Below the pieces are notes generated by a model. It ran no database searches, had not been told where the DNA came from, and saw nothing but the letters and a program-made list of their open reading frames with translations. A DNA stretch of 64,000 nucleotides from Verrucomicrobiota bacterium (GTDB lineage: Bacteria; Verrucomicrobiota; Verrucomicrobiia; Methylacidiphilales; JBCCWR01): positions 1 to 64,000 of the forward strand of contig JBCCXA010000001.1 in assembly GCA_039192515.1 (NCBI GenBank). Reading direction: 5' to 3'. Every line of letters starts with the position of its first letter. Position 1 is the first letter of the stretch. Both the position numbers and the translations under genes were made by a program. This document shows, in pieces, positions 27,135 to 36,057 of this stretch.

Positions 27135-29378
27135 CTACTCTTTTTTATGATCAGGATCCCGACTGAGATTGAGTGCCTGTTGAACTAACATCACAAATTC
27201 ATGTCGATGACTTCCTTTATCTACACCCGTGCTTTGTTTAGCCCGCTCGAGTGCCTTCTCTAAGGAACCCTCTGCGAGATACTTAGATTGACGTAGTGCC
27301 ATAGCAAACTCGACTACTGAGCTAGCAAAACGAAAATCTTCACTAGCCTCTGATACTTTTTTGTGAATATTTTTCTCTTCAAGGCCAATATCCAAACGAG
27401 TTGACTTATCTTTACCCGGCTGCTTGTAGCGGACTTTAACATGAAGCCATTCTTTACTATCATTTGTTTTACTTGTGTTGGTGAAGCTCAGTTTATCAAT
27501 TTTGGGCAGATCAATTTCAACACCATGTGGCACTACCTCATAAAACGCGGTAACTGAATGACCTGCTCCTACTTCACTAGCATCTTTTTTATCATCATTG
27601 AAGTCTTGAGCTGCCAACTTCCTATTTTCATAGCCGAGTAAACGATACGCTTGGACTTGGGAGGGATTAAACTCTACTAGTGCTTTCACATCCTCAGCGA
27701 CTGTAAGGAGTGTTCCCATAGCTTCCTCAACGAGTACTTTACGTGCTTCTTTCTTGCTATCAATATAACTATAATTGCCATTACCTTTATTAGAGAGCGT
27801 TTCTAGCATATCATCTTTGTAGTTACCCATTCCAAAGCCTAATACGGTTAAAAAAATTCCTTTGTTGGCTTTTTCTTGAATCAGACGTGTTAGCTGACCT
27901 CTGTCAGAAACCCCAACATTAAAGTCCCCATCCGAACAAAGAATAATCCGGTTATTTCCATCTTTAATGAACTGCTCTTCAGCAACTTTATATGCTAGGC
28001 TAATCCCTTCTCCGCCATTTGTAGAACCACCCGATTTGAGATCATTTAATGCCGAGAATATTTTCTCCTGCTGATCAGCAGGTGTAGAGGGCAAAACCAG
28101 TCCACTTGATCCCGCGTAGACCACAATGGCTACTCTGTCACGCTCATCTAGCTTATTGACCAAGAGCTTCATGGAATCTTTTACCAGATCGAGCTTATTT
28201 CCCGAACTCATAGAACCTGAAACATCAATTAAAAATACCAAATTACTAGTTGGTCTTTCATCCCATTCCATTTCCTTAGCTTTCATTGCGATTCGCAGAA
28301 GCTTATGATCCTCATTCCATGGAGCTGGTGCAGCTTCAGTGTAGAATGCCAAAGGATGTTTGGAGCTATCCTTTGGCGCCAAGTCTCCATATGCGAAGTA
28401 ATTCACTAATTCTTCCAAACGCACCACATCAGGTGAAGGCAGCTCGCCCATCTCAATAAATCTTCTTACATTGGCGTATGATGCGGTGTCTACATCGATT
28501 GAAAAAGTAGATAAGGGCTCGACTTGAGGAGAAGTAAAGCTGTTCTCTTCTATATGATCATATCCTTCACGATTCCACTGGTCACGCAGCGAGATATGCT
28601 CGAGTTTCTTTGCTATTATTTGCCTTCCGTAAGTCACCTCATGTTCTAGGTCGCTGCTCCTTTTTATCAGCTCTTCCTTGCTTAGCCTCCTATTCTCAGG
28701 AGATTTGCTCATTGGCGGCTCCGTAGACTCCATAACAAACGGAGCTACTTCTTCAAAGGAATCCTTATCGTTTTTACTGCTTATGTCTCTTGAAGTCATG
28801 GCATCTACTGCTGGGCCCTCTTCCATTCGCGGCCTCAGAACAGGGCTCTCAATATTTTCTAATTTCGAAACTATTCCTGCCCTGGCTATGTTATTATTCT
28901 GGAGACTACTCTTACTAGCTGTAGCCTCACTGTCTTTTGTTGGTAATTTATTTAGGGGCTTAGATTCTTTCATAGAATTAGCTTTATCAATTGGTGCATA
29001 GCCCACTTTACTTAGATTACTGGTAAAGAACATCAGTCCCAAACAGGCTGCAACCGCTGTTGGAACTCCCCAATAGAGCCACTTCAGCTTGCCCATTTTT
29101 ACAGACGAATTGTTCTTTATGGCTGCTTTTGTTTCAGCTGGATTGTTAATTTTGTCGAGTAAGCTATCTGGTAGTTCTGGCAAATCTTCTGCACCAAAAA
29201 TCTCTTTCAATTGCTTGTCAGCTACTTCAATTTCTTCTACTACTCGTCTAAGTTCAGGGTTGCGGAATAGGGCTTTTTCTACTCTACTATATTCCTCTTC
29301 ACTCTTAATCTCACCATGCACATAAGCTGTGAGAATTGGATCATCTGATGTTATCTTACTGGTGAAATTTTTTTTCAT
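27135..29378 (-). CDS. Membrane VWA protein with anti-sigma-like N-terminus (YfbK type)
   Basis: The 747-residue protein combines three parts. Residues about 10-65 (ILTAYVHGEIKSEEEYSRVE, then NPELRRVVEEIE) look like the helical sigma-binding domain of anti-sigma factors. A transmembrane helix spans about 99-119. After a low-complexity linker, the extracytoplasmic half is a von Willebrand A domain with MIDAS DVSGSMSSG (near residue 384), flanked by the PF12450-type block TFSIDVDTASYANVRRFIE and a DUF3520-like C-terminus. The ECF sigma gene lies directly upstream with a 4-bp overlap. I infer that the N-terminus holds the sigma factor until the VWA domain senses an external ligand. Confidence 0.85.
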   Translation of the reverse strand: MKKNFTSKITSDDPILTAYVHGEIKSEEEYSRVEKALFRNPELRRVVEEIEVADKQLKEIFGAEDLPELPDSLLDKINNPAETKAAIKNNSSVKMGKLKWLYWGVPTAVAACLGLMFFTSNLSKVGYAPIDKANSMKESKPLNKLPTKDSEATASKSSLQNNNIARAGIVSKLENIESPVLRPRMEEGPAVDAMTSRDISSKNDKDSFEEVAPFVMESTEPPMSKSPENRRLSKEELIKRSSDLEHEVTYGRQIIAKKLEHISLRDQWNREGYDHIEENSFTSPQVEPLSTFSIDVDTASYANVRRFIEMGELPSPDVVRLEELVNYFAYGDLAPKDSSKHPLAFYTEAAPAPWNEDHKLLRIAMKAKEMEWDERPTSNLVFLIDVSGSMSSGNKLDLVKDSMKLLVNKLDERDRVAIVVYAGSSGLVLPSTPADQQEKIFSALNDLKSGGSTNGGEGISLAYKVAEEQFIKDGNNRIILCSDGDFNVGVSDRGQLTRLIQEKANKGIFLTVLGFGMGNYKDDMLETLSNKGNGNYSYIDSKKEARKVLVEEAMGTLLTVAEDVKALVEFNPSQVQAYRLLGYENRKLAAQDFNDDKKDASEVGAGHSVTAFYEVVPHGVEIDLPKIDKLSFTNTSKTNDSKEWLHVKVRYKQPGKDKSTRLDIGLEEKNIHKKVSEASEDFRFASSVVEFAMALRQSKYLAEGSLEKALERAKQSTGVDKGSHRHEFVMLVQQALNLSRDPDHKKE

Positions 29379-29929
29379 TTTAAGCCACCTTCTGGATTAA
29401 GCTTTATTTCTGTGCGCAAAGTTTTGAGTGCCGTATGAAGAATAAATCCCACATTGGTTACAGATAGACTTGTAACATCTGAAATCTGTTTGTAACTCAT
29501 ACCCGCCATATACTTTAGACGAAGGACTTCACCTTGCTGCTCGGGTAGCTTTGACATAAGCCGCTCTAGTAATTTGTGCGAATCTTTTTGTTCGGCTAGC
29601 CTCGAAGGGTCTAGTCCCTTGTCAGGCTCAAGATCAAGTTTATTGTCGGTGATTGATGTCATACGATTTTCTTTTCTTGTAATATCGACGACTCTTGAGC
29701 GGCAAACCCGAAACAACCAAGGACGTTCACGTCCGGTTAATTTTTTAGACTCCTCATTCATCAACTTCATGAATGTCTCTTGAACTGCTTCCTCTGCCCA
29801 AGCTCTGTTTTTACAGAGTGACTCTGCATAACGAAGGAGCACAGCCCCATTTTTTGTAGCCAATTGGGAAATCCATTGTTGCTTTTTTGGCTTATGATTG
29901 TGAGTCATGCCTTTAGCTATACCTTCCAT
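29375..29929 (-). CDS. ECF RNA polymerase sigma factor
   Basis: This 184-residue sigma-70 family protein has region 2 (LLRYAESLCKNRAWAEEAVQETFMKL, RPWLFRVCRSRVVDITRKEN) and region 4 (LPEQQGEVLRLKYMAGMSYKQISDVTSLSVTNVGFILH) and lacks regions 1 and 3, as in ECF factors. It redirects RNA polymerase to a small regulon, commonly including its own operon. The stop overlaps the start of the VWA/anti-sigma gene by 4 bp. A second in-frame ATG 21 bp downstream could be the true start. The divergent gap of about 95 bp towards the small secreted protein could hold a self-regulated promoter, but I cannot identify one. Confidence 0.92.
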   Translation of the reverse strand: MEGIAKGMTHNHKPKKQQWISQLATKNGAVLLRYAESLCKNRAWAEEAVQETFMKLMNEESKKLTGRERPWLFRVCRSRVVDITRKENRMTSITDNKLDLEPDKGLDPSRLAEQKDSHKLLERLMSKLPEQQGEVLRLKYMAGMSYKQISDVTSLSVTNVGFILHTALKTLRTEIKLNPEGGLK

Positions 29930-30064
29930 TCAAAGTAACAACGTATGACTTCGCTAATTTCTTAGAGAAATAGTTCATATTATTTAATAGATCGTATTAT
30001 GAGGCATTAAAAATGAGTTCTTTATGACCAGTTACTTGACAGAGTGCTATAATGTAAAATCACC

Positions 30065-30070
30065 GGAGAG
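30065..30070 (+). promoter_or_regulatory. Ribosome binding site GGAGAG deciding the start
   Basis: The GGAGAG is 10 bases before the ATG at 30081 and only one base before an earlier in-frame ATG at 30072. The spacing favours 30081, which also places the hydrophobic signal segment right at the N-terminus. The TTG- or ATG-initiated longer readings further upstream would put polar residues before the signal peptide. Confidence 0.55.
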
Positions 30071-30080
30071 TATGCATAAT

Positions 30081-30608
30081 ATGAAAATAGTCGTAATTAA
30101 TTTCTTCTTATCCTTTCTATTATTAAATAGCTATTTATCTAATGTTTATGGAAATTCAGTTCTTCCGCTAAAAGAACCAGTTCATATCATCAGCTATGGA
30201 ATTTATGAAATGGTTCCTGAGGTATCCGATGGCAAGACATCACAAAAGAGTGACGATATTGGCTACCCCCGGTTTATTGAACAGACTGATAAAATCCCGG
30301 CTAAACTCGGCACTCGATTTGGCTTTAGCTTTGCTGTCTTTGGATTGGATAGGTACGAAAACGGAGAAAAAATTGCTTTACGTCGAGTCATTAAGCACCC
30401 CTCTATTACTTCTAAAACTGGCGTGGCAAGCACTGGCCACGAATACATGGAAAACTATGAAGTCCTTCATGGCGCGGTTGTAGGAGGAACTGGCTACCTT
30501 TTGGAGAAACATGAGGAATTAGTGCCCGGCAAGTGGACCTTTGAGTACTGGCTCGAAGGAAACAGGCTTCTTAGCAAATCATTCGAAGTCTTCAAACCCT
30601 CGAACTAA
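30081..30608 (+). CDS. Small secreted protein, DUF3859-like
   Basis: From the chosen ATG the product has about 175 residues with a strong signal peptide (MKIVVINFFLSFLLLNSYL, cleavage after about residue 24). The mature part is beta-rich and starts with a strand IISYGIYEMVPEV, then carries FSFAVFGLD and KWTFEYWLEGNRLLSKSFEV. The pattern resembles DUF3859 single-domain envelope proteins; this is a tentative match by memory. It is divergent from the ECF sigma operon, which makes it a candidate target of that sigma factor, though no promoter motif was identified. Confidence 0.6.
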   Translation: MKIVVINFFLSFLLLNSYLSNVYGNSVLPLKEPVHIISYGIYEMVPEVSDGKTSQKSDDIGYPRFIEQTDKIPAKLGTRFGFSFAVFGLDRYENGEKIALRRVIKHPSITSKTGVASTGHEYMENYEVLHGAVVGGTGYLLEKHEELVPGKWTFEYWLEGNRLLSKSFEVFKPSN

Positions 30609-30800
30609 AAGACTCTTCACGAATTAGACCCGGATGAAGTAATTATTTTTCAGTGAGATGCCTAAAAACTTAGGCCGCAAAGAAAAGAGAGAATTCCAGA
30701 GGCCTATATCCAAGACGGATTTTTTAAGTTTCTATTTATCATTATCAAATCTAAGGGTTTATGCTGTTGGAGGTTTTATTCTCCCATAAGACTACTGTTC

Positions 30801-31436
30801 TCAACTCGCTGCCGTCGTTTTTGCTATATACCAAAGTGCCATAATAAGACTCAAATCTGCTGCTGCATGAGTCATAATAGGAACCAGAGTCCCACCCAAC
30901 CGGGTTGTTTGTTGACGCCAGATATACGCGGCAATGATCAAAGCACTCACTGATACTAAAAGAATAGAGACTGGGACAAAATGAACGAGTATCATGGAGT
31001 GATACGTGCCAAAAAGGACATCTTCTATGATCAATTTTTTACTTTTACTTCCTAGTAAGTTGCGCCAAAAGGACTCCTCGAGCACTGGATTAACCGTAAA
31101 AAAATAGAGCATGAAAAGTCCTAGACTCCAACCACTCAATCCCCATTCTGATAAGATTGATAACCATGATGACGTATCTATATACTTGTGAATAAAAAAC
31201 AAACACGGTCCAGCTTGTAAATAAATACCGCCAATTAATAAACAACTTGGAAGATTGAGACCCTTGAAGATCTTAGAAAAGTCTTCATTACTTAGCGAAA
31301 TACTCATAGCGAGCAACATCAGAAAATGATACAGAATGATAGTTACCCAAGCATTTTCAAAGATATAGAGCCCCAAAAACATGGCTTGAAAAGGGAATGA
31401 TAAAAAGATCCCTCTTATAAATGCTGAGTAAGGCAT
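30801..31436 (-). CDS. CPBP-family intramembrane protease
   Basis: This polytopic membrane protein of 211 residues has the three CPBP/Rce1 motifs: EESFWR (Glu120, Glu121, Arg125), FGTYH (Phe142, His146) and HAAAD (His190, Asp194). The conserved glutamates and histidines form the catalytic site within the membrane. Bacterial CPBP proteins process or modify small peptides, degrade membrane substrates or confer self-immunity to bacteriocins; none of these roles is indicated here. Six to seven hydrophobic segments are visible. It sits between two gene-poor stretches. Confidence 0.85.
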   Translation of the reverse strand: MPYSAFIRGIFLSFPFQAMFLGLYIFENAWVTIILYHFLMLLAMSISLSNEDFSKIFKGLNLPSCLLIGGIYLQAGPCLFFIHKYIDTSSWLSILSEWGLSGWSLGLFMLYFFTVNPVLEESFWRNLLGSKSKKLIIEDVLFGTYHSMILVHFVPVSILLVSVSALIIAAYIWRQQTTRLGGTLVPIMTHAAADLSLIMALWYIAKTTAAS

Positions 31437-31505
31437 AACAGACTATATGTCTTCGCTTTCTAAGAAAAAGAACTGTTTTAATCCTACGCCTCAAATCACA
31501 CAAAA

Positions 31506-31763
31506 ATGCGTCACCGGAAAAAGGTGGTGAAATCCTCTACATTAACGAAACGTTCGCTGGAGATAGGATCTTACACCATTATAAAAAAGCTATCCTTATG
31601 CATGAGAATGTATCAGCGAGAGATTAAAACCTTTGTAGCTTGTTTAAGTGATGTAGCTACGGATGGGACTTTTAACTTGCCATGGCAGAATTCAAAGGTC
31701 ACGATTAGCAGCTATTTCAAATTAAAGCAGGATTTTAGAACAGAAGTTGAACGAGATGCGTAA
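31506..31763 (+). pseudogene. Short reading frame ending in the dispersed repeat
   Basis: An 85-codon frame rich in Lys/Ser/Thr shows no recognisable domain. Its last seven codons (EVERDA and stop) are shared with the start of dispersed repeat copy A, where the same peptide and stop occur after unrelated coding DNA. That pattern suggests the 3' end belongs to the repeat and that the frame is a remnant of a decayed gene, possibly from a mobile element. It could also be chance. I would not annotate it as a functional protein. Confidence 0.3.
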
Positions 31764-31894
31764 TTGCTTGAGCCACATAGAAAAAAGAATCCTTGAAGAC
31801 GTGTCCATAGGCACTGCTACCAGGGAACTCTATGTTTCTTGGAACCAGGATCATGCCCAGATCTTTAAGTCTCTATGGCATCATGCGGGTTAAG
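31742..31894. repeat. Dispersed degenerate repeat, copy B
   Basis: The left block agaagttgaacgagatgcg is identical to copy A, a middle block ttgaagacgtgtcc is similar to cgaagatgtatc in A and C, and the right end catcatgcgggtt nearly matches copy A. The middle differs and is about 50 bp shorter than in A, indicating an internal deletion or divergence. In one frame it reads ILEDVSIGTATRELYVSWNQ and goes on to a stop at the right end, comparable with VDEDVSIASSEL in copy A. It abuts the catabolic cluster. Confidence 0.5.
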
Positions 31895-31916
31895 CTTAAC
31901 TTATTAACCTTTCAAT

Positions 31917-32723
31917 ATGACCTCACCTTCTCTAGACCAAACTGCACTGGTAATTATAGGGGGAACCACAGGCCTTGGCTTATCAGCTGCGCGACGGTTT
32001 ATAAAAGAAGGTGCCAACGTTATTGTCCTTGGGCGTAATGCTGAGAGCGTTGCCCAGGCCCAAGCAGAAGTCGATCGGATTCAAAGCGGTCGATGCAAAG
32101 CCGTTAGCGGGGATGCCATAGACCCCAAAACCTCTTCAAGCGCAATCGAACTCTGCCTCGAGAGCTTTGGACGTTTTGATGGGCTCTATCATGTTGCCGG
32201 AGGAAGTGGGAGGCGCTTCGGCGACGGTCCACTCCATGAAATAACTGAGGAAGGAATTGAGAAGACCCTCGATCTTAATCTCAAATCACTCATACTCAGC
32301 AACCGAGCTGCTGTTCGCTATTTTCGAGATCACAGGGCACCTGGAGTAATCTTGAATATGGGATCGGTTTTAGGATATTCGCCATCACCACGTTATTTTT
32401 CCACTCACGTCTATGCTGCCGCGAAAGCGGCCATCATTGGCTTTACTAAGGCCACAGCAGCGTATTACGCCGAAGAAAATATTCGATTCAATGTCATTGC
32501 TCCCGCGTTAGTGGAAACGCCGATGGCCCAACGTGCTGCTGGCGACAATGAAATTCAATCATTTATAAAAACGAAGCAACCTTTGGATGGAGGGCGCATT
32601 GGCTGTCCTGAAGACCTAGACGGGTTGGCCACCTACCTCTTATCTAAGGAAAGCCGTTTTGTTACCGGGCAGGTTTTTGCTGTCGATGGCGGATGGACTG
32701 TCTCAGAGGGTCAATACGGATAA
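31917..32723 (+). CDS. Short-chain dehydrogenase/reductase
   Basis: This 268-residue classical SDR has the coenzyme motif IIGGTTGLGLSAARRF (a GGTTGLG form of the usual TG-x3-G-x-G), an NMGS catalytic serine region and the YAAAK active-site pair, ending with the typical FAVDGGWTVSEGQYG. It should oxidise or reduce a hydroxyl of a sugar or small polyol with NAD(P). It is the first gene of a ten-gene same-strand run, with the kinase gene starting 10 bp after its stop. The specific substrate is unknown. Confidence 0.92.
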   Translation: MTSPSLDQTALVIIGGTTGLGLSAARRFIKEGANVIVLGRNAESVAQAQAEVDRIQSGRCKAVSGDAIDPKTSSSAIELCLESFGRFDGLYHVAGGSGRRFGDGPLHEITEEGIEKTLDLNLKSLILSNRAAVRYFRDHRAPGVILNMGSVLGYSPSPRYFSTHVYAAAKAAIIGFTKATAAYYAEENIRFNVIAPALVETPMAQRAAGDNEIQSFIKTKQPLDGGRIGCPEDLDGLATYLLSKESRFVTGQVFAVDGGWTVSEGQYG

Positions 32724-32733
32724 ACAGTGCCTT

Positions 32734-33882
32734 ATGTCCTGCAACTACGAAACTCTCTTGAAACCCATTGAAGCTGCTTTAGAGCGCACCCAGCGACTCC
32801 AGGCCATGTTAGGCTTCGATGGCACCGTGGATGTCATCTGCAAGCCCGTCCAGTCCCGGGAAGGAACAGGTTCTCAATTTAGCCCTTTTAAGAAAATGAG
32901 GGACTTTGGGGAACGTATCATCGCTGCGGATGAAAAAAGCGCTCTCATTGAAATCGTCATCGAACAAGAAAAGATTGGGGGTAACGGCCCTATTATGGCC
33001 AAGGCTTTGTCTTCATCAGGTGTTCAGGTCGACTATATAGGCACAGTAGGTTACCCAGATCTACACCCTTCTTACATCCCTTTAGCATCAGAGATAGCGT
33101 TTCATTCCATTGCAAACCCAGCAGTGACCCATGCCCTTGAATTCGACAACGGTAAAGTCATGCTACCCGCCCTTACCAACTACGAACAAGTTAATGCGGA
33201 GACACTAGACAAAATCTTAAATCGAAGTCTCATAAAAAAGATGGTGCGGAAGTCTCACCTCTGCGCACTCCTCAACTGGACTTGTCTTCCCGGATGGGAA
33301 TCCATTCTCTCCTGGTTTGTAGAAGAGATCTTACCTCCATTGGGCCGCAACCAAGAGCGTCTTTTTTTCTTTGACTTGGCGGACCCCTCCATGCATTCCT
33401 TGGACGAGCTTAAAAACGTCCTCCAACTCATTAGATCCTTTGAAACATTTGGCCAAGTCGTTCTTGGCATGAACCTAAATGAAGTTCAGCAAATCAGCCG
33501 TGCCCTACAAATTCAACCCCCGGAGTCGGAGCCTGATTCTCTGAAAGCTTCACTGGAGGCTATTCGCGCTGAACTAGAAATCACTATTGCCATGGGTCAT
33601 CCAGTACATTTCGCTGCTTGCGCCTCTGCCAATGGAAGTTGGTCCATTGCGGGCCCACACACCGCCATACCGAAAATCACTACAGGAGCAGGTGATCACC
33701 TCAATGCTGGATTCTGCCTCGGCCTTGCACTAGGCTTTCCCCCGGAGGAAGCCCTCAAGTTAGGCGTCCTCTATTCAGGTTACTATGTTCGCACCGCTGA
33801 GCCTCCCCGCCTCAAGAATATCCCGAATTTTATTGAAAACCTTAACAAGAATGCCCATGACACCCACCCAACAGTATCTTGA
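32734..33882 (+). CDS. PfkB/ribokinase-family carbohydrate kinase
   Basis: About 382 residues; the ATG at 32734, just past the SDR stop, is chosen over an upstream ATG that lies inside that gene. The C-terminal anion-hole motif TTGAGDHLNAGF with its catalytic aspartate is the PfkB signature, and the N-terminal GFDGTVDVICKP and IGGNGPIMAKALSSSGVQVDYIG blocks match the substrate half. It should phosphorylate a sugar or nucleoside-like sugar derivative with ATP. In fructoselysine and glucoselysine routes such a kinase works with a SIS-domain deglycase, and a SIS gene follows here with a 32-bp overlap. Substrate not assignable. Confidence 0.85.
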   Translation: MSCNYETLLKPIEAALERTQRLQAMLGFDGTVDVICKPVQSREGTGSQFSPFKKMRDFGERIIAADEKSALIEIVIEQEKIGGNGPIMAKALSSSGVQVDYIGTVGYPDLHPSYIPLASEIAFHSIANPAVTHALEFDNGKVMLPALTNYEQVNAETLDKILNRSLIKKMVRKSHLCALLNWTCLPGWESILSWFVEEILPPLGRNQERLFFFDLADPSMHSLDELKNVLQLIRSFETFGQVVLGMNLNEVQQISRALQIQPPESEPDSLKASLEAIRAELEITIAMGHPVHFAACASANGSWSIAGPHTAIPKITTGAGDHLNAGFCLGLALGFPPEEALKLGVLYSGYYVRTAEPPRLKNIPNFIENLNKNAHDTHPTVS

Positions 33883-34639
33883 GAAAGCGCAGGGTCTCAT
33901 CGAGACCGTGACTTCCCAAAAAAAGACCATCGAGCAAGCAGCTGACCTGTTTGCGCAAACCATTTTAGCTGGCCGAATGGTCCATCTCTTTGGCTCCGGC
34001 CATAGCAGGATGATGACAGAGGAGATGTGGCCACGTTACGGTTCCTTCCCTGGATTCAACCCCATCGTTGAGTTATCTCTTTCCTTCCATAACTTGGTCA
34101 TTGGTGCCAACGGCCAACGGCAAGCGATGTTCTTGGAAAACGTCACCGGTTTTGCTGAACGGATCCTCAGGAACTATGATTTGTCAAAAGAAGACAGCGC
34201 ATTAGTGATTTCCTCTAGTGGCTGTAATATCGTTCCTATCGAGATGGCTGAAGTTTTTCAGAAGCGTAAGGTTAAGGTTGTTGGATTAATCAGTAAGCAG
34301 CATTCCGAGCCCAGTGAGAGCAAAAGGACAGATGGCAAGAAACTCCAGGACTTCTCAGACATTGTGCTTGATACCGGAGCACCGCTTGGTGACGCTATGG
34401 TGCAAGTCGAAGGACTCGATACTCCGGTCGCGCCTGGCTCGACAGTGGGTGGATGCCTGATTATCAATTGCATCAAAGCGGAAGTGGCTCAGCGCCTAAC
34501 TGCCGCAGGACACCCTCCGAAAGTCCTTAGCGCCGGCGCCGTTGTGGGCAAGGAACGCGCGGTGGAATTATTTGAAAGTGCCTATGACGAACATGCGCAT
34601 CGCATTGCCAGCTATTACGAAAATATAGGTAATGATTAG
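33851..34639 (+). CDS. SIS-domain phosphosugar-binding protein (UPF0309-like)
   Basis: About 262 residues from the ATG of MPMTPTQQYLEKAQ, which overlaps the 3' end of the kinase gene. The SIS fold is seen in MVHLFGSGHSRMMTEEMWPR near the N-terminus and ALVISSSGCNIVPIEMAEV with the phosphate-binding serine cluster. The tail has GGCLIINCIKAEVAQRLTAAG, typical of the UPF0309 group. SIS enzymes isomerise, deglycate or deaminate phosphosugars. Coupled to a PfkB kinase, the natural inference is action on the kinase product, although some UPF0309 proteins may cleave MurNAc-type ethers. Confidence 0.85.
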   Translation: MPMTPTQQYLEKAQGLIETVTSQKKTIEQAADLFAQTILAGRMVHLFGSGHSRMMTEEMWPRYGSFPGFNPIVELSLSFHNLVIGANGQRQAMFLENVTGFAERILRNYDLSKEDSALVISSSGCNIVPIEMAEVFQKRKVKVVGLISKQHSEPSESKRTDGKKLQDFSDIVLDTGAPLGDAMVQVEGLDTPVAPGSTVGGCLIINCIKAEVAQRLTAAGHPPKVLSAGAVVGKERAVELFESAYDEHAHRIASYYENIGND

Positions 34640-34675
34640 AATGTACTACAAAATTTTAAAACAGTTTTTTAAGCG

Positions 34676-36043
34676 ATGAACATTCTAAATACATCCGCAA
34701 TCCCCCTCATTGCTGAGACAGATATCCTGGTTGTCGGTGGGGGATCTGCTGGCTGTAGTGCTGCCTTAGCAGCACGCCAGACCGCTGCAGTTGATGTGAC
34801 CTTGATTGACCGCGCAGGTTTCCCCGGAGGTATTTCTACGCAAGCATTGGACACCTTTTATGGATTCTTTACCCCAGGGGACTCACCGCGCAAAGTCGTC
34901 GGTGGTATCGGGCAGCAAGTTGTCGATGCCCTTGATGCAGTAGGCGCCGTTTTCTTGCGTCCTAACACTTATGGTGCCGGAACTGGTGTCAACTATAACC
35001 CAGAACGCTTGAAGCTGATTTGGGACCGTCTCCTTTACCAAGCAGGCGTTAACACTCGTTTGCACACAACCCTAGTCGAGGTTGAGAAATCGGCCGATCG
35101 TATTGAATCCGTCATCATTCACGGGAAACAGGGATTCGGGCGGATCCGGGCCCGTCACTACATTGATGCTTCCGGCGACGCGGATTTTTGTCACCTGGGA
35201 GGCATTCCATATGAACGTGCAGGAGAAAATGAACCTTCCCAGACTATGACCACCACATTCCGAATGGCTAATGTGGATTTAGAAGCATATAACCAGGCGG
35301 GCGGAAAAAAAATTCTGATGGAAAAAATGGCTGAAGCCTTAGAAGAAGGTACTCACCCGCTGCCGCGCAAAGCAGGAAGCGTGCATCCTATGAATGTTGC
35401 AGGTTGCGTCTCAACTGTAGCAGTCCGAGTTGCCGGGTTCTCTGGAATCGATTCGATCGACCTAACTTGTGCTGAGCAGGAAGGTCGCCGGCAGGCCTTT
35501 ATCTACGAGGAATTTCTTCGCGATTGTGTACCGGGCTTTGGCAAATCAAATATCATTGGACTTTCCTCTAGCATAGGCGTTAGGGAAAGCCGCCGAGTTT
35601 ACGGAGAATACCGTCTCACTCGTGAGGATTGTCTAAGTCGAGGGCGTTTCGAGGATAAGGTCTTGATCTGCGGTGCACCTATTGAGGACCACCGTGCTTC
35701 GAATGATGGCCAGGAGGAGACCCACTGGGCTTATGTACCCGAAGGTGGAGTCTATGAAGTTCCCTTTCGTTGTTTTATCCCTAAAAAAACTGACCAAGCA
35801 CTGGTCTGTGGTCGATGCTTTAGTGCCACTCATGACGCTCATGCTTCGTGCCGCTCCATGGGTCAGACTATGACCATGGGGCACGCCTGCGGCACCGCTA
35901 GTGCGCTGGCTATGGAAAGCAACTGTACGCCACGCGACCTCTCCAACCAACAACTCCAGGATACATTACTTAGTCAAGGCGCAGTCCTGGACTATCCGAA
36001 ATCAATCGCCGACACCAGCCCGGACGGCTGGTCTAATAACTAA
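34676..36043 (+). CDS. FAD-dependent oxidoreductase
   Basis: This 455-residue flavoprotein (PF12831-like) opens with the dinucleotide-binding motif DILVVGGGSAGCSAALAARQ, followed by acidic and basic residues for FAD ribose, LIDRAGFPGGISTQAL. A GDADFCHLGG motif and a C-terminal CGRCFSATHDAHASCRSMGQ flavin-contact segment are visible. Relatives include putative halogenase-like or glycerol/thiazole-type oxidases and many uncharacterised sugar-cluster proteins. No signal peptide is present, so it should act in the cytoplasm, perhaps reoxidised by an unknown acceptor. It starts 36 bp after the SIS gene and precedes the MetE-like gene by 14 bp. Confidence 0.85.
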   Translation: MNILNTSAIPLIAETDILVVGGGSAGCSAALAARQTAAVDVTLIDRAGFPGGISTQALDTFYGFFTPGDSPRKVVGGIGQQVVDALDAVGAVFLRPNTYGAGTGVNYNPERLKLIWDRLLYQAGVNTRLHTTLVEVEKSADRIESVIIHGKQGFGRIRARHYIDASGDADFCHLGGIPYERAGENEPSQTMTTTFRMANVDLEAYNQAGGKKILMEKMAEALEEGTHPLPRKAGSVHPMNVAGCVSTVAVRVAGFSGIDSIDLTCAEQEGRRQAFIYEEFLRDCVPGFGKSNIIGLSSSIGVRESRRVYGEYRLTREDCLSRGRFEDKVLICGAPIEDHRASNDGQEETHWAYVPEGGVYEVPFRCFIPKKTDQALVCGRCFSATHDAHASCRSMGQTMTMGHACGTASALAMESNCTPRDLSNQQLQDTLLSQGAVLDYPKSIADTSPDGWSNN

Positions 36044-36057
36044 ATTCTTAAAAACAC

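Larger units (their letters stand above)
31437..31916. other. Gene-poor junction upstream of the catabolic cluster
   Basis: This stretch holds a short open frame of doubtful reality (31506-31763) whose last codons run into dispersed repeat copy B. The repeat ends only about 22 bp before the first gene of the catabolic cluster. A promoter for that operon must lie here or inside the repeat. No clear sigma-70 boxes or operator palindromes were identified. Confidence 0.5.
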
